From: a virus
DNA: 36,480 nt
Reading direction: 5' to 3' (one strand)
IMG/VR virus record: IMGVR_UViG_3300048836_000537
Span: 1 to 36,480 of that record
Part shown: positions 23,456 through 30,488 of the stretch, piece after piece
How the letters are laid out: each line of letters opens with the position of its first letter
Position numbering within the stretch: the first letter of the stretch is position 1
The notes under the pieces: model-generated
Databases searched by the model: none
What the model saw: only the letters and a program-made list of their open reading frames with translations
Told to the model about the DNA's origin: nothing
Made by a program: the position numbers and the translations under genes

Positions 23456-25008
23456 GCACACGGCTTTCGGGGCTATACAAAACTACCAGGTGTGATTGCT
23501 GCGGAGAGCCTATGCTATTGGCCGAGAAAGCCCCAAAATTCAGCAAGGCCGTTTTTACAAGAGCTATGGAGCATTTACATAAAAGGGGCTTTTACGCCAC
23601 TGAAATGTTAAATGAAGCTCCGTTTAAAGCAGTTTTAAAGGAAACGGAAAAGCTATTTAACAGGGCGGTTCAGGAGGGTATTCAAGATAATGACGTTCCG
23701 GAAGAAATGCTCAGGAAATTACAGGATGATATTTTTGTATTCTCGGGTTTAAAGACCCACGCCCAGCTTAAAGAAGCCGCTAAAATGTTGCTTACCCCTG
23801 ATAGCAAGGTAAAGTCCTTTAATACATTTAGGCAGGAGGTGGAAGGATTACACCAGGCCTATAATGTTAATTATCTTGAGGCTGAGTATGTTTTCGCTAC
23901 CTCGAGCGCACAAATGGCGGCACATTGGTCTGACTACGCCAAGGACGGCGACAGGTATAACCTCCAATATCGTACTGCCGGTGACAGCAGGGTAAGAGAC
24001 TCCCACGCCGCTTTAGCTTATGTAACCTTGCCTGTAGACGACCCCTTCTGGAATGAATACTTCGCCCCAAACGGGTGGAGATGCCGGTGCAAGGTTGTAC
24101 AGGTTAGAAAGGGTAAATATCCAGAGTCGAATTCTGAGGAGGCAATTGAAGCCGGTATTAAAGCAACAACGAGGATTGACAAGGATGGTAATAACTCTGA
24201 TGCTATTTTCAGGTTTAACCCCGGTAAGCAACAAGTAATTTTCCCGCCCAAGCACCCTTATCGCGATTCAAACAAGCATGTCGAAAAGGTCTTGAAACAA
24301 ATTGACAATACTAGGGAAAGTGTAATTAAACAAGAAATTTCAAGCCTTAGCGATCTTAATGTTGTAGTGGCTGATTACGCTAAATTACGCCCTGAGATGT
24401 TTGCTCATGGCTTTAAAAGTCTGTCTTATGAGACACGGCCAAATGCTAACGGGGCGACTGACAGGAGGGGAAATATTTTCCTTAAAAGGGACAGGGTTGA
24501 TAACGTGATAGTCGGATTAAACAATATCAGGCAAGGCCAAAAGACCACCTATGCCCAGGAGGATGCGCTTGCCACGCTATGGCACGAGATCACTCACAAC
24601 GCAAACGGAAAACCTGATTATCTTACCGATCTCGAGAGAAGAAGGATGGAGCTATCTAACGAGTTTGTTGCCAGGAAAACTTTTGGCTTGTTCATGAATG
24701 ACCTTGGAGGCGAGTTGCAGAATAAATCATTCAAGACCGACAGGCCATCAACTGGATATAATGAGTGGGTTAAAAAATATGATGCTCTTGTAAAGTTTAC
24801 TAAAGCGGATGAAACGAAAGTGCTAAATGATGTTAGAACTCATTTGTTTAATGAATCTTACAAAGAGCAAACCACGGGACTTATTAATGCCATTACAAAC
24901 AATTCAGAAACATTCAAGGCGTCAAAAGTCAAGAAGGCTGTTATCTTCTGTACTGATCCATCAATGAGATTAAGTGATTTTGAAAATTGGTTAACCCGGG
25001 AGGATTAA
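23365..25008 (+). CDS. MuF/SPP1-gp7 minor head protein with C-terminal HExxH domain
   Basis: 547 aa from the first possible start, a TTG overlapping the portal by 91 bp; the first ATG is at 23512 (499 aa). Between them the frame encodes RCDCCGEP, so the start is uncertain. The MuF domain has YRTAGDSRVRDSHAAL (202-217) and VDDPFWNEYFAPNGWRCRCK (224-243). After a linker, a second domain contains LWHEITH (HExxH 407-411) and NEFVARKTFGLF (Glu433 as possible third zinc ligand). MuF proteins with variable C-terminal enzyme domains are known as phage polymorphic toxins. The protein would be carried in the virion and may be delivered. Confidence 0.75.
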   Translation: MAKREIRYKDYRQEGASRKGKFSASPGGRIGTRLSGLYKTTRCDCCGEPMLLAEKAPKFSKAVFTRAMEHLHKRGFYATEMLNEAPFKAVLKETEKLFNRAVQEGIQDNDVPEEMLRKLQDDIFVFSGLKTHAQLKEAAKMLLTPDSKVKSFNTFRQEVEGLHQAYNVNYLEAEYVFATSSAQMAAHWSDYAKDGDRYNLQYRTAGDSRVRDSHAALAYVTLPVDDPFWNEYFAPNGWRCRCKVVQVRKGKYPESNSEEAIEAGIKATTRIDKDGNNSDAIFRFNPGKQQVIFPPKHPYRDSNKHVEKVLKQIDNTRESVIKQEISSLSDLNVVVADYAKLRPEMFAHGFKSLSYETRPNANGATDRRGNIFLKRDRVDNVIVGLNNIRQGQKTTYAQEDALATLWHEITHNANGKPDYLTDLERRRMELSNEFVARKTFGLFMNDLGGELQNKSFKTDRPSTGYNEWVKKYDALVKFTKADETKVLNDVRTHLFNESYKEQTTGLINAITNNSETFKASKVKKAVIFCTDPSMRLSDFENWLTRED

Positions 25009-25020
25009 AGGTAAGATGTA

Positions 25021-25263
25021 CTATTCATTAAATATAGCGGTCAGCTCTTTTTCAAAAAGCTTCCTGAGTCTTTCTAAAGAGGCTTTATCAGACTTGTATT
25101 CAGCCCATGCCAGTAAACTGAACATTTTACTAGCGTCATTCCAGCTTTCAGCTTCTTTTAGCTCAAATGTATCATCTTGCAAGGCAGCCCGCAATTCTTG
25201 CAGGTTGTCTGTAAAATCAAGTATACTGGCTTTTTTAAGCTGTTCGTCTGTTAGCTCTTTCAC
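25021..25263 (-). CDS. Small acidic protein opposite the head operon, with own promoter
   Basis: 80 aa from GTG 25263, VKELTDEQLKKASILDFTDN to LFEKELTAIFNE; acidic and predicted fully helical. It lies 12 bp behind the stop of the MuF-HExxH gene, on the other strand, and carries a consensus promoter 24-56 bp upstream. No homologue is recognised. The alternative + strand frame over the same DNA is Ser/Leu-rich, looks like a shadow, and has no promoter. Position and own promoter suggest a prophage-expressed gene, possibly an immunity protein for the upstream enzyme domain. Confidence 0.6.
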   Translation of the reverse strand: MKELTDEQLKKASILDFTDNLQELRAALQDDTFELKEAESWNDASKMFSLLAWAEYKSDKASLERLRKLFEKELTAIFNE

Positions 25264-25287
25264 CTGCTTTAGCGTTGTTTAATCCCA

Positions 25288-25319
25288 CAAATATACACTA
25301 GAAAAGCCCTGATTCCAAA
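25288..25319 (-). promoter_or_regulatory. Consensus promoter of the small antisense gene
   Basis: Minus strand: TTTG (25316-25319), 20 bp, TATATTTG (25288-25295), a full match to the Bacteroidetes consensus. Start of transcription near 25281, about 18 nt before the GTG. It fires against the + strand head operon. Confidence 0.7.
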
Positions 25320-25323
25320 TAAT

Positions 25324-25872
25324 ATGTATAAGAATTTTATTCATGACGTTTTAAAAGATATCAAGGTTGAGCTTACTGATGAGTTTGATTTAAACTTTGA
25401 AAGGAAAGCTTTCTTTGACCAGCCTTGGCCTGAGACCAAATGGCCTAATAGGAAAGGTAGCCTTATGATGCGTTCCGGCGCTTTAAGAAGAAGCATCAGG
25501 GCGAGGTTAACAAATAATGAGCTTGTATTTTCAAGCTCCGTGCCATATGCGAAAATTCAAAATGAAGGGGGAGCTATTGTTATAACCGCCAAGATGAAAA
25601 AATTCTTCTGGGCGATGTATTACCGGTTAAGTGGCAGTTTAACTTATAGCATAAAAAGTAGGGATGTTAGCAACACTAAACGAAACAAGAAATTTACCAT
25701 CGAAGCCGAATACTGGAAGGCTTTAGCGCTTAAAAAAGTTGGCTCCCGGCTATACATTAAACCTAGGCCTTTCCTCGGGCATCATCGTCAAGTGGACGGC
25801 CTGATAAGACGAGTAATAGATGACAATTTTAAAACCGCCGCTAACGAATTTAAAAATAATTTAAAACCATGA
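25324..25872 (+). CDS. Phage virion morphogenesis protein (Mu gpG-like)
   Basis: 182 aa. The sequence MRSGALRRSIRARLTNNELVFSSSVPYAKIQNEGGAI is the hallmark of the virion morphogenesis / tail completion family (gpG, gpS, gp10-like): strip of Arg/Ser, then the YAxxHNxG-like YAKIQNEGG. The C-terminal RPFLGHHRQVDGLIRRVI is also typical. It acts at head completion or tail joining. It is overlapped by the next gene (4 bp). Confidence 0.75.
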   Translation: MYKNFIHDVLKDIKVELTDEFDLNFERKAFFDQPWPETKWPNRKGSLMMRSGALRRSIRARLTNNELVFSSSVPYAKIQNEGGAIVITAKMKKFFWAMYYRLSGSLTYSIKSRDVSNTKRNKKFTIEAEYWKALALKKVGSRLYIKPRPFLGHHRQVDGLIRRVIDDNFKTAANEFKNNLKP

Positions 25873-26360
25873 TAAACGATATTTTAACTGCCGTGGCCGA
25901 GAGGCTTTCAGGCGTTACCGCTATCAAGTACATTGATGAGGATTGGGGTCAACTTGATTATTATTCCGAGCATCCCCCGGTTAAATTTCCATGTGTATTA
26001 CTAGATATTCAACAGATGTCCTGGAGGAATCAGGGACGACTAGCTCAGGATGGAACTGTCACGATAAACATCAGGGTTTCGGACATGAAACTTTCAAACA
26101 CTAACGCTAAAGCTTCATCCTCTCAAAAAGAAAAGGCTGCCGCAATTTGGGAAATACTGGAGGCCATACACAAGTTATTACACGGTTGGAGACCTGGCGA
26201 ATTACCGGCGTTCAGTGACCTCACACGGTTATCATCAAGAAGGCTTAAAAGAGATGATGGCATTAGAGAGTTCGAGGTCATTTACTCGACCATTTACACG
26301 GATAGCGCTACAGTCATCGAGCCGCAAAAAAGGACGGCGAAACTATCCCTGAGAGTTTGA
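25869..26360 (+). CDS. Tail terminator / Mu gp37-like protein
   Basis: 163 aa, the last gene of the + arm. The N-terminal MINDILTAVAERLSGVTAIKYIDEDWGQLDYY and FPCVLLDIQ are typical for small phage proteins that cap the tail and determine the neck (gp37, gpU type), followed by TINIRVSDMKL and FEVIYSTIYTD strands. Identification is by size, position and pattern only. Confidence 0.5.
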   Translation: MINDILTAVAERLSGVTAIKYIDEDWGQLDYYSEHPPVKFPCVLLDIQQMSWRNQGRLAQDGTVTINIRVSDMKLSNTNAKASSSQKEKAAAIWEILEAIHKLLHGWRPGELPAFSDLTRLSSRRLKRDDGIREFEVIYSTIYTDSATVIEPQKRTAKLSLRV

Positions 26361-26367
26361 TTAAAAC

Positions 26368-26399
26368 AAAAAAGGCCACTAAAAATTAGCGGCCTTTTT
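26368..26399. terminator. Bidirectional terminator between the converging arms
   Basis: aaaaaggcc-a-ctaa / ttag-c-ggccttttt: a long stem broken by one A.C mismatch, flanked by A-runs on the left and T-runs on the right, so it works as an intrinsic terminator from both sides. It separates the head operon (ends 26360) from the early operon (last gene ends 26405). Confidence 0.85.
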
Positions 26400-26404
26400 C
26401 GATC

Positions 26405-26632
26405 TTAGACGTGTTCAAACACGCTTAGTTGTCTTGGTTTGTCATATTCTTTAAGCTCTTTTTTAACCGGTGTTGCAAGATAGTTATACAAGGTAGCAAT
26501 ACTAATGTGATAGATCGGGTATATATACTCCCTATAAACGTAAGCCGTTGAGACACCTGGTTGCTTATGACGGTTATAAGTATCAATAACTACTTGCATG
26601 TGCAATAACTTATTTTTCCGGTTGTACGCCAT
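26405..26632 (-). CDS. Small HTH-like protein, last gene of the early arm
   Basis: 75 aa. LLHMQVVIDTYNRHKQPGVSTAYVYREYIYPIYHISIATLYNYLAT contains a helix-turn-helix-like C-terminal part (ISIATLYNYLAT). Position after the early genes and before late genes is where Mu keeps its middle/late activator genes (mor, C), so a late transcription activator is possible. There is no close family match; the protein is shorter than Mor or C. Confidence 0.45.
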   Translation of the reverse strand: MAYNRKNKLLHMQVVIDTYNRHKQPGVSTAYVYREYIYPIYHISIATLYNYLATPVKKELKEYDKPRQLSVFEHV

Positions 26633-26706
26633 AATGACAGTTTTAGTTCCTATATTTGCAATGGGTGGTTACTATAGGGGTTCTTGTCAAGGGCTCCTTT
26701 TTTTAT
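26633..26706. other. Short intergenic stretch with control-like sequence
   Basis: Between the 112-aa and 75-aa genes. It holds tataggggttcttgtcaag on the + strand, sharing tataggggt with 35878-35886, and a lone TATATTTG on the + strand (26651-26658) without a -33 partner at 19-21 bp. It may contain the promoter or a regulator site of the 75-aa gene. Confidence 0.3.
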
Positions 26707-27045
26707 TTACACAGTTTGCTGATCAATTTCCTGAATGATTTTGTTGATAACCGTTAGCTCGTATATGCCAGCATGTTGAGTTAATCTAGTAAGCATTATG
26801 AGTAATGTTTCTGCCTCGGACATATTAAGGTTAAATTTAAAGCACTTTTTATTATTAAAGATCGTTTTCCTGAATTTGGACTCGTAAATTTGATATCCTC
26901 TAAATAATTGTGCTCTCCATGCTAAGCCATGCCCAGACTGCGCTAAATTCAAATACATAATAAGCCCTAACCTGATTGCTTCAGTTTCATTCTTGGTTAG
27001 CTTAAAACTAACTTTTTTCATGATTTCAATTACGCCCTGGCTCAT
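26707..27045 (-). CDS. Hypothetical early protein
   Basis: 112 aa starting MSQGVIEIMKKVSFKLTKNE. An aggagag sequence stands 5-11 bp before the ATG, an unusually good Shine-Dalgarno for this element, and supports this start. It is helical with a Leu-rich end (ETLLIMLTRLTQHAGIYELTVINKIIQEI). It is separated by one base from the HD-domain gene. Function unknown. Confidence 0.55.
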   Translation of the reverse strand: MSQGVIEIMKKVSFKLTKNETEAIRLGLIMYLNLAQSGHGLAWRAQLFRGYQIYESKFRKTIFNNKKCFKFNLNMSEAETLLIMLTRLTQHAGIYELTVINKIIQEIDQQTV

Positions 27046-27046
27046 T

Positions 27047-27706
27047 TTATCTCTCCTGTAGTTTATGGCTACTTTCTATAGTTGTCCACATATCTTCTTT
27101 CATATCTTTATGCTCATATGCCCATCTGCGCAGATAGGATGTCATCGCATAGAACCAATCTTTTTTTGATTTTGTGGAAAGCTTCATGTGCTCATACTTG
27201 GAGATCGGCTCGCCATTGTATTTGTGCGACTCAGCTAATTTCATATACTCATTAATCTCACCAGATAATATCACTCGTGGTAAGTACAACCATGCCGGCT
27301 CCATTGCCACCGCTAGTTTATCTGCTACACATAATTTTGAGTACTGGGCGCCATCTTTTTTGGCATAAAAACGGGAATGATATTTCGAGAAGTTAGCCCA
27401 CCGATTACAATTAGGACATGTATTTGAATTAATAAAATCATTAAATGAGCTTGAGCTTTTATGAAATTGACATTTATTGTCAAAAAGCCATCCCATTAAT
27501 TTTGCGCCTAGCTCAACATGTGTTTCCCCCTCTGGCCCATCCATATTAGGTTTTTTCCAATAGCCTAGATCATGTACTAAGAATGCAACCCACAATCTAG
27601 GGTCATATGGAAAATTATATAGCTTACTCCATGCGATTAGGACAAATAAAGGGTGAATCAAAAAGCAATGTGCTCCAAATAAAACTGATTTAGTTCCTAC
27701 TTTCAT
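27047..27706 (-). CDS. HD-domain metal-dependent hydrolase-like protein
   Basis: 219 aa from the ATG at 27706; an upstream start at 27763 would overlap the previous gene by 41 bp. The HD-superfamily ligands are visible: His18 (FLIHPLF), His45-Asp46 (LVHDLGYW), His63 (GETHVELG), His110 (YHSRF) and Asp129 (VADKLAV). CPNCN is inserted between, perhaps a metal site. HD proteins hydrolyse nucleotides, cyclic nucleotides or RNA. In a phage it could adjust nucleotide pools or act against host signalling; the substrate cannot be read from the sequence. Confidence 0.65.
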   Translation of the reverse strand: MKVGTKSVLFGAHCFLIHPLFVLIAWSKLYNFPYDPRLWVAFLVHDLGYWKKPNMDGPEGETHVELGAKLMGWLFDNKCQFHKSSSSFNDFINSNTCPNCNRWANFSKYHSRFYAKKDGAQYSKLCVADKLAVAMEPAWLYLPRVILSGEINEYMKLAESHKYNGEPISKYEHMKLSTKSKKDWFYAMTSYLRRWAYEHKDMKEDMWTTIESSHKLQER

Positions 27707-27722
27707 TTTGTTTGTTCTTATT

Positions 27723-28142
27723 TTAATTGTTCCATATTTCTGAATGCAAATAAGTTTCAGCATATTTCTTTGGCACCCCTTGAGGAATGCTCACCTCATA
27801 TTTTGAAATAAAATAATAAGCGAGATTGCGTTCCAGTTGGCTAAGCCTGATCCACTTTTGCAAAGCTTTCTTTTTGGAAGACCTAATTTTTTCATCATAC
27901 CTATTCCAGAACTGGTCAAAGTTGACATCGCTTTTAAGCTCGGTGAATTTTGCTGAAGGCGATCCCTCGAATACACGCTGTACCTCTGCAAGCTCACGCG
28001 GTAAGCGTTTGAGTAAAAATATTTGTTGCTCCTCCGAGAGGTCAGCCCCTGACTGGTCAAACTTAACCAGGAAGTTAAGCTCGTTAAACTCGAAATAAAC
28101 CTCTCCAGGAAATGCGCCGGATGTTAAAATAAACCTTCTCAT
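27723..28142 (-). CDS. Helical early protein with replication-organiser-like C-terminus
   Basis: 139 aa. The C-terminal 70 residues, VNFDQFWNRYDEKIRSSKKKALQKW, LSQLERNLAYYFISKY and VPKKYAETYLHSEIWNN, match a small helical domain found at the end of many phage replication initiator or organiser proteins (FxxFWxxYxxK...YLxxxxWx). Here it appears without the DNA-binding N-terminus. Mu-type phages replicate by transposition, so its role is unclear. Confidence 0.55.
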   Translation of the reverse strand: MRRFILTSGAFPGEVYFEFNELNFLVKFDQSGADLSEEQQIFLLKRLPRELAEVQRVFEGSPSAKFTELKSDVNFDQFWNRYDEKIRSSKKKALQKWIRLSQLERNLAYYFISKYEVSIPQGVPKKYAETYLHSEIWNN

Positions 28143-28144
28143 AC

Positions 28145-28333
28145 CTAATCGATAGTTATGGCCATACTTCTTAAAACCCTAAGCGTCTCAAGGCTTGTTA
28201 ACACTGCCTTTGAAAGATCAATTACCTCATTTTCTACTTCTTTTTCAACGGGGTCTGTTATATCAAGCATCTCTTTTTCGCCATCCATTACAATTCCCTG
28301 CATTGCTTTAATTTGTTCGTCTAGAGTGATCAT
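28145..28333 (-). CDS. Small acidic hypothetical protein
   Basis: 62 aa, MITLDEQIKAMQGIVMDGEK with a central acidic helix (DPVEKEVENEVIDLSKAV) and Leu-rich C-terminus. It precedes the 139-aa gene by 2 bp and follows the tRNA-like element. No family is recognised. Confidence 0.5.
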   Translation of the reverse strand: MITLDEQIKAMQGIVMDGEKEMLDITDPVEKEVENEVIDLSKAVLTSLETLRVLRSMAITID

Positions 28334-28369
28334 ACTTTTATATTGGTTTAGTTATTAGGTTAATTTGCT

Positions 28370-28471
28370 TGGAGTCCGGAGAGGGGTCGAACCTCTCGTT
28401 TAACCTTTTGCAGATTGGCTTTGCACCAATTCGGCTTCTGCGCCGTCACCATTTTTTGCGTCTGCCGGACT
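28370..28471 (-). tRNA. tRNA-like element (degenerate or unusual tRNA) in the early operon
   Basis: About 102 nt. 5' AGTCCGG (28471-28465) pairs with 3' CCGGACT (28379-28373), directly followed by CCA (28372-28370). The T-arm is canonical: AGAGG TTCGACC CCTCT. A middle hairpin has a TTGG/CCAA stem with a 7-nt loop TGCAAAG; the loop allows a GCA (Cys) or CAA (Leu) anticodon reading. The stem is lengthened by GCAGA/TCTGC, leaving a 6-nt bulge. The D-arm (CGC/GCG, loop with GG) is weak. If the T before CCA is discriminator U73, the acceptor has only 6 bp. It is not a standard tRNA. Confidence 0.5.
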
Positions 28472-28548
28472 TCCGGTGATCAGGTTGCGGTCACGTTACG
28501 CTTCAGTACACTTAACTAAACCCAATCACCTCTTTCTCTCACGTAGGT
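28472..28548. other. Untranslated stretch between the DUF3164 gene and the tRNA-like element
   Basis: No ORF. It reads (minus) through gtgattgggtttagttaagtg and ends in accgga next to the acceptor stem. It may be a 5' leader of the tRNA-like RNA. Confidence 0.3.
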
Positions 28549-29241
28549 TTATTTTTGTATTTGAACTTCCGTCATTCCAAGAGGAATACTTTCCCAAGCG
28601 CCACCATCCTTTTTTATATCGCACCTAACATACCAAGAGCTTAATGCCGGTTGATATGCCTCCTGTATTATTTGAACCCCCTCGATAAATGTCTTGTCCC
28701 CTGATTGGTTTGCCATCCGTTGTAATTGTAGTACCCTAGACGCCTTTATATTGCCTTTCTGATCCTTGCTTAATAGTCTCATCACCGCGTCAACAAGAGC
28801 GCCGGAGTTCTCATCCTTCGCCAATGATTTTATATAAGCTTCAACTTTGGCAATCCCCTCGTTAACCGTGTCACGGTAATCATCAGTTACATGTTGGCCA
28901 ATGGTAATCCTTACATCTCCAGCGGAGTTTGTAAATGTGTGTGATCTCTGGTCAGTCTTAACCTCGAAAAGCTCCTGCTTCATTTCAATGGCCTTTCTAA
29001 ACGTCTCGAGTATCGCGGTCTTTTTTTGGGAGAGAAGCTGGCTGAGTTTGGATAGCTCTGGCGTTGCCTGATCTATGCAATCGTCGACAATCTGCTTGTA
29101 AATTTCCCTTTCCTCGCGCTGTTTACGCTCGGCGTCTTTTCTCTCTTTCTCCTTTTTGAATGCTTCGAATTCGGCTCTTTCCTCGGGAGTCATTTTTACT
29201 AATTCACTTTCCATCTTGCTTTGATTTTGTTTGTTATTCAA
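28549..29241 (-). CDS. DUF3164 family protein
   Basis: 230 aa. The N-terminal 60 residues are a highly charged coiled coil (FEAFKKEKERKDAERKQREERE). The conserved body has SHTFTNSAGDVRITIGQHVTDDY, GIAKVEAYIKSLAKDENS, LVDAVMRLLSKDQKGNIKASRVLQL and a C-terminal WESIPLGMTE, which I recognise as DUF3164. The family is common in the early region of Mu-like and other transposable phages; function unknown. Confidence 0.75.
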   Translation of the reverse strand: MNNKQNQSKMESELVKMTPEERAEFEAFKKEKERKDAERKQREEREIYKQIVDDCIDQATPELSKLSQLLSQKKTAILETFRKAIEMKQELFEVKTDQRSHTFTNSAGDVRITIGQHVTDDYRDTVNEGIAKVEAYIKSLAKDENSGALVDAVMRLLSKDQKGNIKASRVLQLQRMANQSGDKTFIEGVQIIQEAYQPALSSWYVRCDIKKDGGAWESIPLGMTEVQIQK

Positions 29242-29488
29242 CTGGTGTAATTTGTACTGTAATTTGCTTGAAAACGTTAACCCTGCCCGAGCCCTTGCAG
29301 GTATCGCATTGACTTAATGGCTCGTCGTACTTGCAGCTAACGCAAACACTCTTATCCGTTAAAGGGCATGTTTTGCATTGCGTGGGAATGGCATAACCGG
29401 TTCCCGAGCAATTTCGGCAGCTGTCAACGTATTTACTCTCGTACTTCCCTGGCGCTATCCTGTAGGCTATTGATCTTGTCTGTCCCAT
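29234..29488 (-). CDS. DnaJ-type zinc-finger protein
   Basis: 84 aa. Eight cysteines form four CxxC pairs: Cys24-27 (CRNCSGTGY), 38-41 (CKTC), 49-52 (CVSC) and 61-64 (CDTCKGSGRV). The CxxCxGxG motif at both ends is that of the DnaJ zinc-finger centre and of stand-alone relatives. It likely binds two zincs and mediates protein or RNA contacts. It overlaps the DUF3164 gene by 8 bp and starts next to the previous stop. Confidence 0.65.
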   Translation of the reverse strand: MGQTRSIAYRIAPGKYESKYVDSCRNCSGTGYAIPTQCKTCPLTDKSVCVSCKYDEPLSQCDTCKGSGRVNVFKQITVQITPVE

Positions 29489-29725
29489 TTATAATTTTGT
29501 TTGGTGTGAAAAAGGAATTGAGAACCCGTAATCTAGTTGTTTCGATCCTTGTGATTCTTTACGCCTGAGCCTTTCTTTTATGCAATCAATCTTGTAGAGT
29601 ATAGCGCTCCTGGTGCGTAGAACGTGTTCTAAATTTTCAGCAGTCATACTATCTAAGAGAGAATCGGCTTTCGCCTGGAGCTCCTGAAGTAAGTCTCGGT
29701 CGGCTGTTACTGTTGCTTTTGCCAT
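29489..29725 (-). CDS. Small helical early protein
   Basis: 78 aa, MAKATVTADRDLLQELQAKADSL with a continuous helix to about residue 58 (HVLRTRSAILYKIDCIKERLRRKESQ), then a disordered tail. It is immediately adjacent to the zinc-finger gene and 5 bp from the GemA-like gene. No family recognised. Confidence 0.55.
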   Translation of the reverse strand: MAKATVTADRDLLQELQAKADSLLDSMTAENLEHVLRTRSAILYKIDCIKERLRRKESQGSKQLDYGFSIPFSHQTKL

Positions 29726-29730
29726 GTTAT

Positions 29731-30309
29731 TTAATTCCAGTTCTGGACATCTCCAGCGTTTACTATAACCTTTTTACTTAATATGCTGTGCAGCTTCTTG
29801 TTTAGAGTTGCTAGTTCCTCGGCTGACATGTTAAAAAGTAACTTGCCTGAAATTCTAGGCTGCATTAGGAACCCGTTCACGGCTTTCCAGTCATCGCTTG
29901 TCGCGTAAATGCCTAGTTTATTAAGGCAGCATAAAACATCGCTCCTGAGGGCTCTTATTTGAGCTGAAACGGGCTGCTTGTCATCGGTAAACCTCTTGAT
30001 TAGTTCATCAAGTTGTTCAAGGGTAAGATCAGCCGTGCTGCTTACTCCGTATGGCTCAAGAATGGCGTCCCTGAATTTATCAATTCCAAGGTTATTCCAT
30101 ATTGCTCTTAGCCGTCTAATGCGGCCACTTTTAATACTTTTGCTCATGTCTACGATTGCTATTTCAACTCCAGTTTCAAGTAACCTGGAGAATTGTGTTT
30201 CTGCCGATTGGCCAATAAAGCCTCCATGCACCTTGCCTTTTACCTTAATGTTAAGGATCAAAGCTGAAGGGTCATATTCATACTTTACTGTTTCTACTTT
30301 TTTTATCAT
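29731..30309 (-). CDS. GemA-like (Mu gp16/DUF1018-type) protein
   Basis: 192 aa. The region IRRLRAIWNNLGIDKFRDAILEPYGVSSTADLTLEQLDELIKRFTDD (about 62-110) resembles the core of GemA/gp16 of Mu, a protein of the early operon reported to affect host DNA topology and gene expression. The first 60 residues (beta-rich, MIKKVETVKYEYDPSALILN) are not part of that family as I know it. The ATG overlaps the upstream stop as ATGA. Assignment tentative but supported by place in the early operon. Confidence 0.5.
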   Translation of the reverse strand: MIKKVETVKYEYDPSALILNIKVKGKVHGGFIGQSAETQFSRLLETGVEIAIVDMSKSIKSGRIRRLRAIWNNLGIDKFRDAILEPYGVSSTADLTLEQLDELIKRFTDDKQPVSAQIRALRSDVLCCLNKLGIYATSDDWKAVNGFLMQPRISGKLLFNMSAEELATLNKKLHSILSKKVIVNAGDVQNWN

Positions 30310-30488
30310 GGGATATACTGTTGAATGTTGTAACCTGATTTTATAAGCTCGTTAATTACTTTAATTTTCTTCAGCGGCTCGCCCGAGGGAACGTGAACTG
30401 TTCTTTTTCTTGCCTCTACCCTGTAGATTCCCTTCAGCCGCCTGTGCAGGTAGTATCTTCTGGTTGCCTTGATTTTCGCTGCTTTCAT
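30306..30488 (-). CDS. Small basic protein overlapping the ATPase gene end
   Basis: 60 aa, MKAAKIKATRRYYLHRRLKG to SGYNIQQYIP, basic, in another frame than the RecA-fold gene whose last 42 codons it overlaps (30361-30488). Stop and next start overlap as ATGA, so it forms a translational chain with the GemA-like gene. Regular codon composition and this coupling argue it is real. An ATG at 30506 would add 6 residues. Its Tyr/Arg-rich sequence suggests nucleic acid contact. Confidence 0.55.
   Translation of the reverse strand: MKAAKIKATRRYYLHRRLKGIYRVEARKRTVHVPSGEPLKKIKVINELIKSGYNIQQYIP

Noticed and set aside
25016-25282. + strand ORF of 88 aa
   Set aside because: Ser/Leu-rich shadow of the 80-aa minus gene, which has a consensus promoter.
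26651-26658. TATATTTG as a + promoter
   Set aside because: No TTTG-like element at 19-21 bp; only a TTG 26 bp upstream, and no + gene follows.
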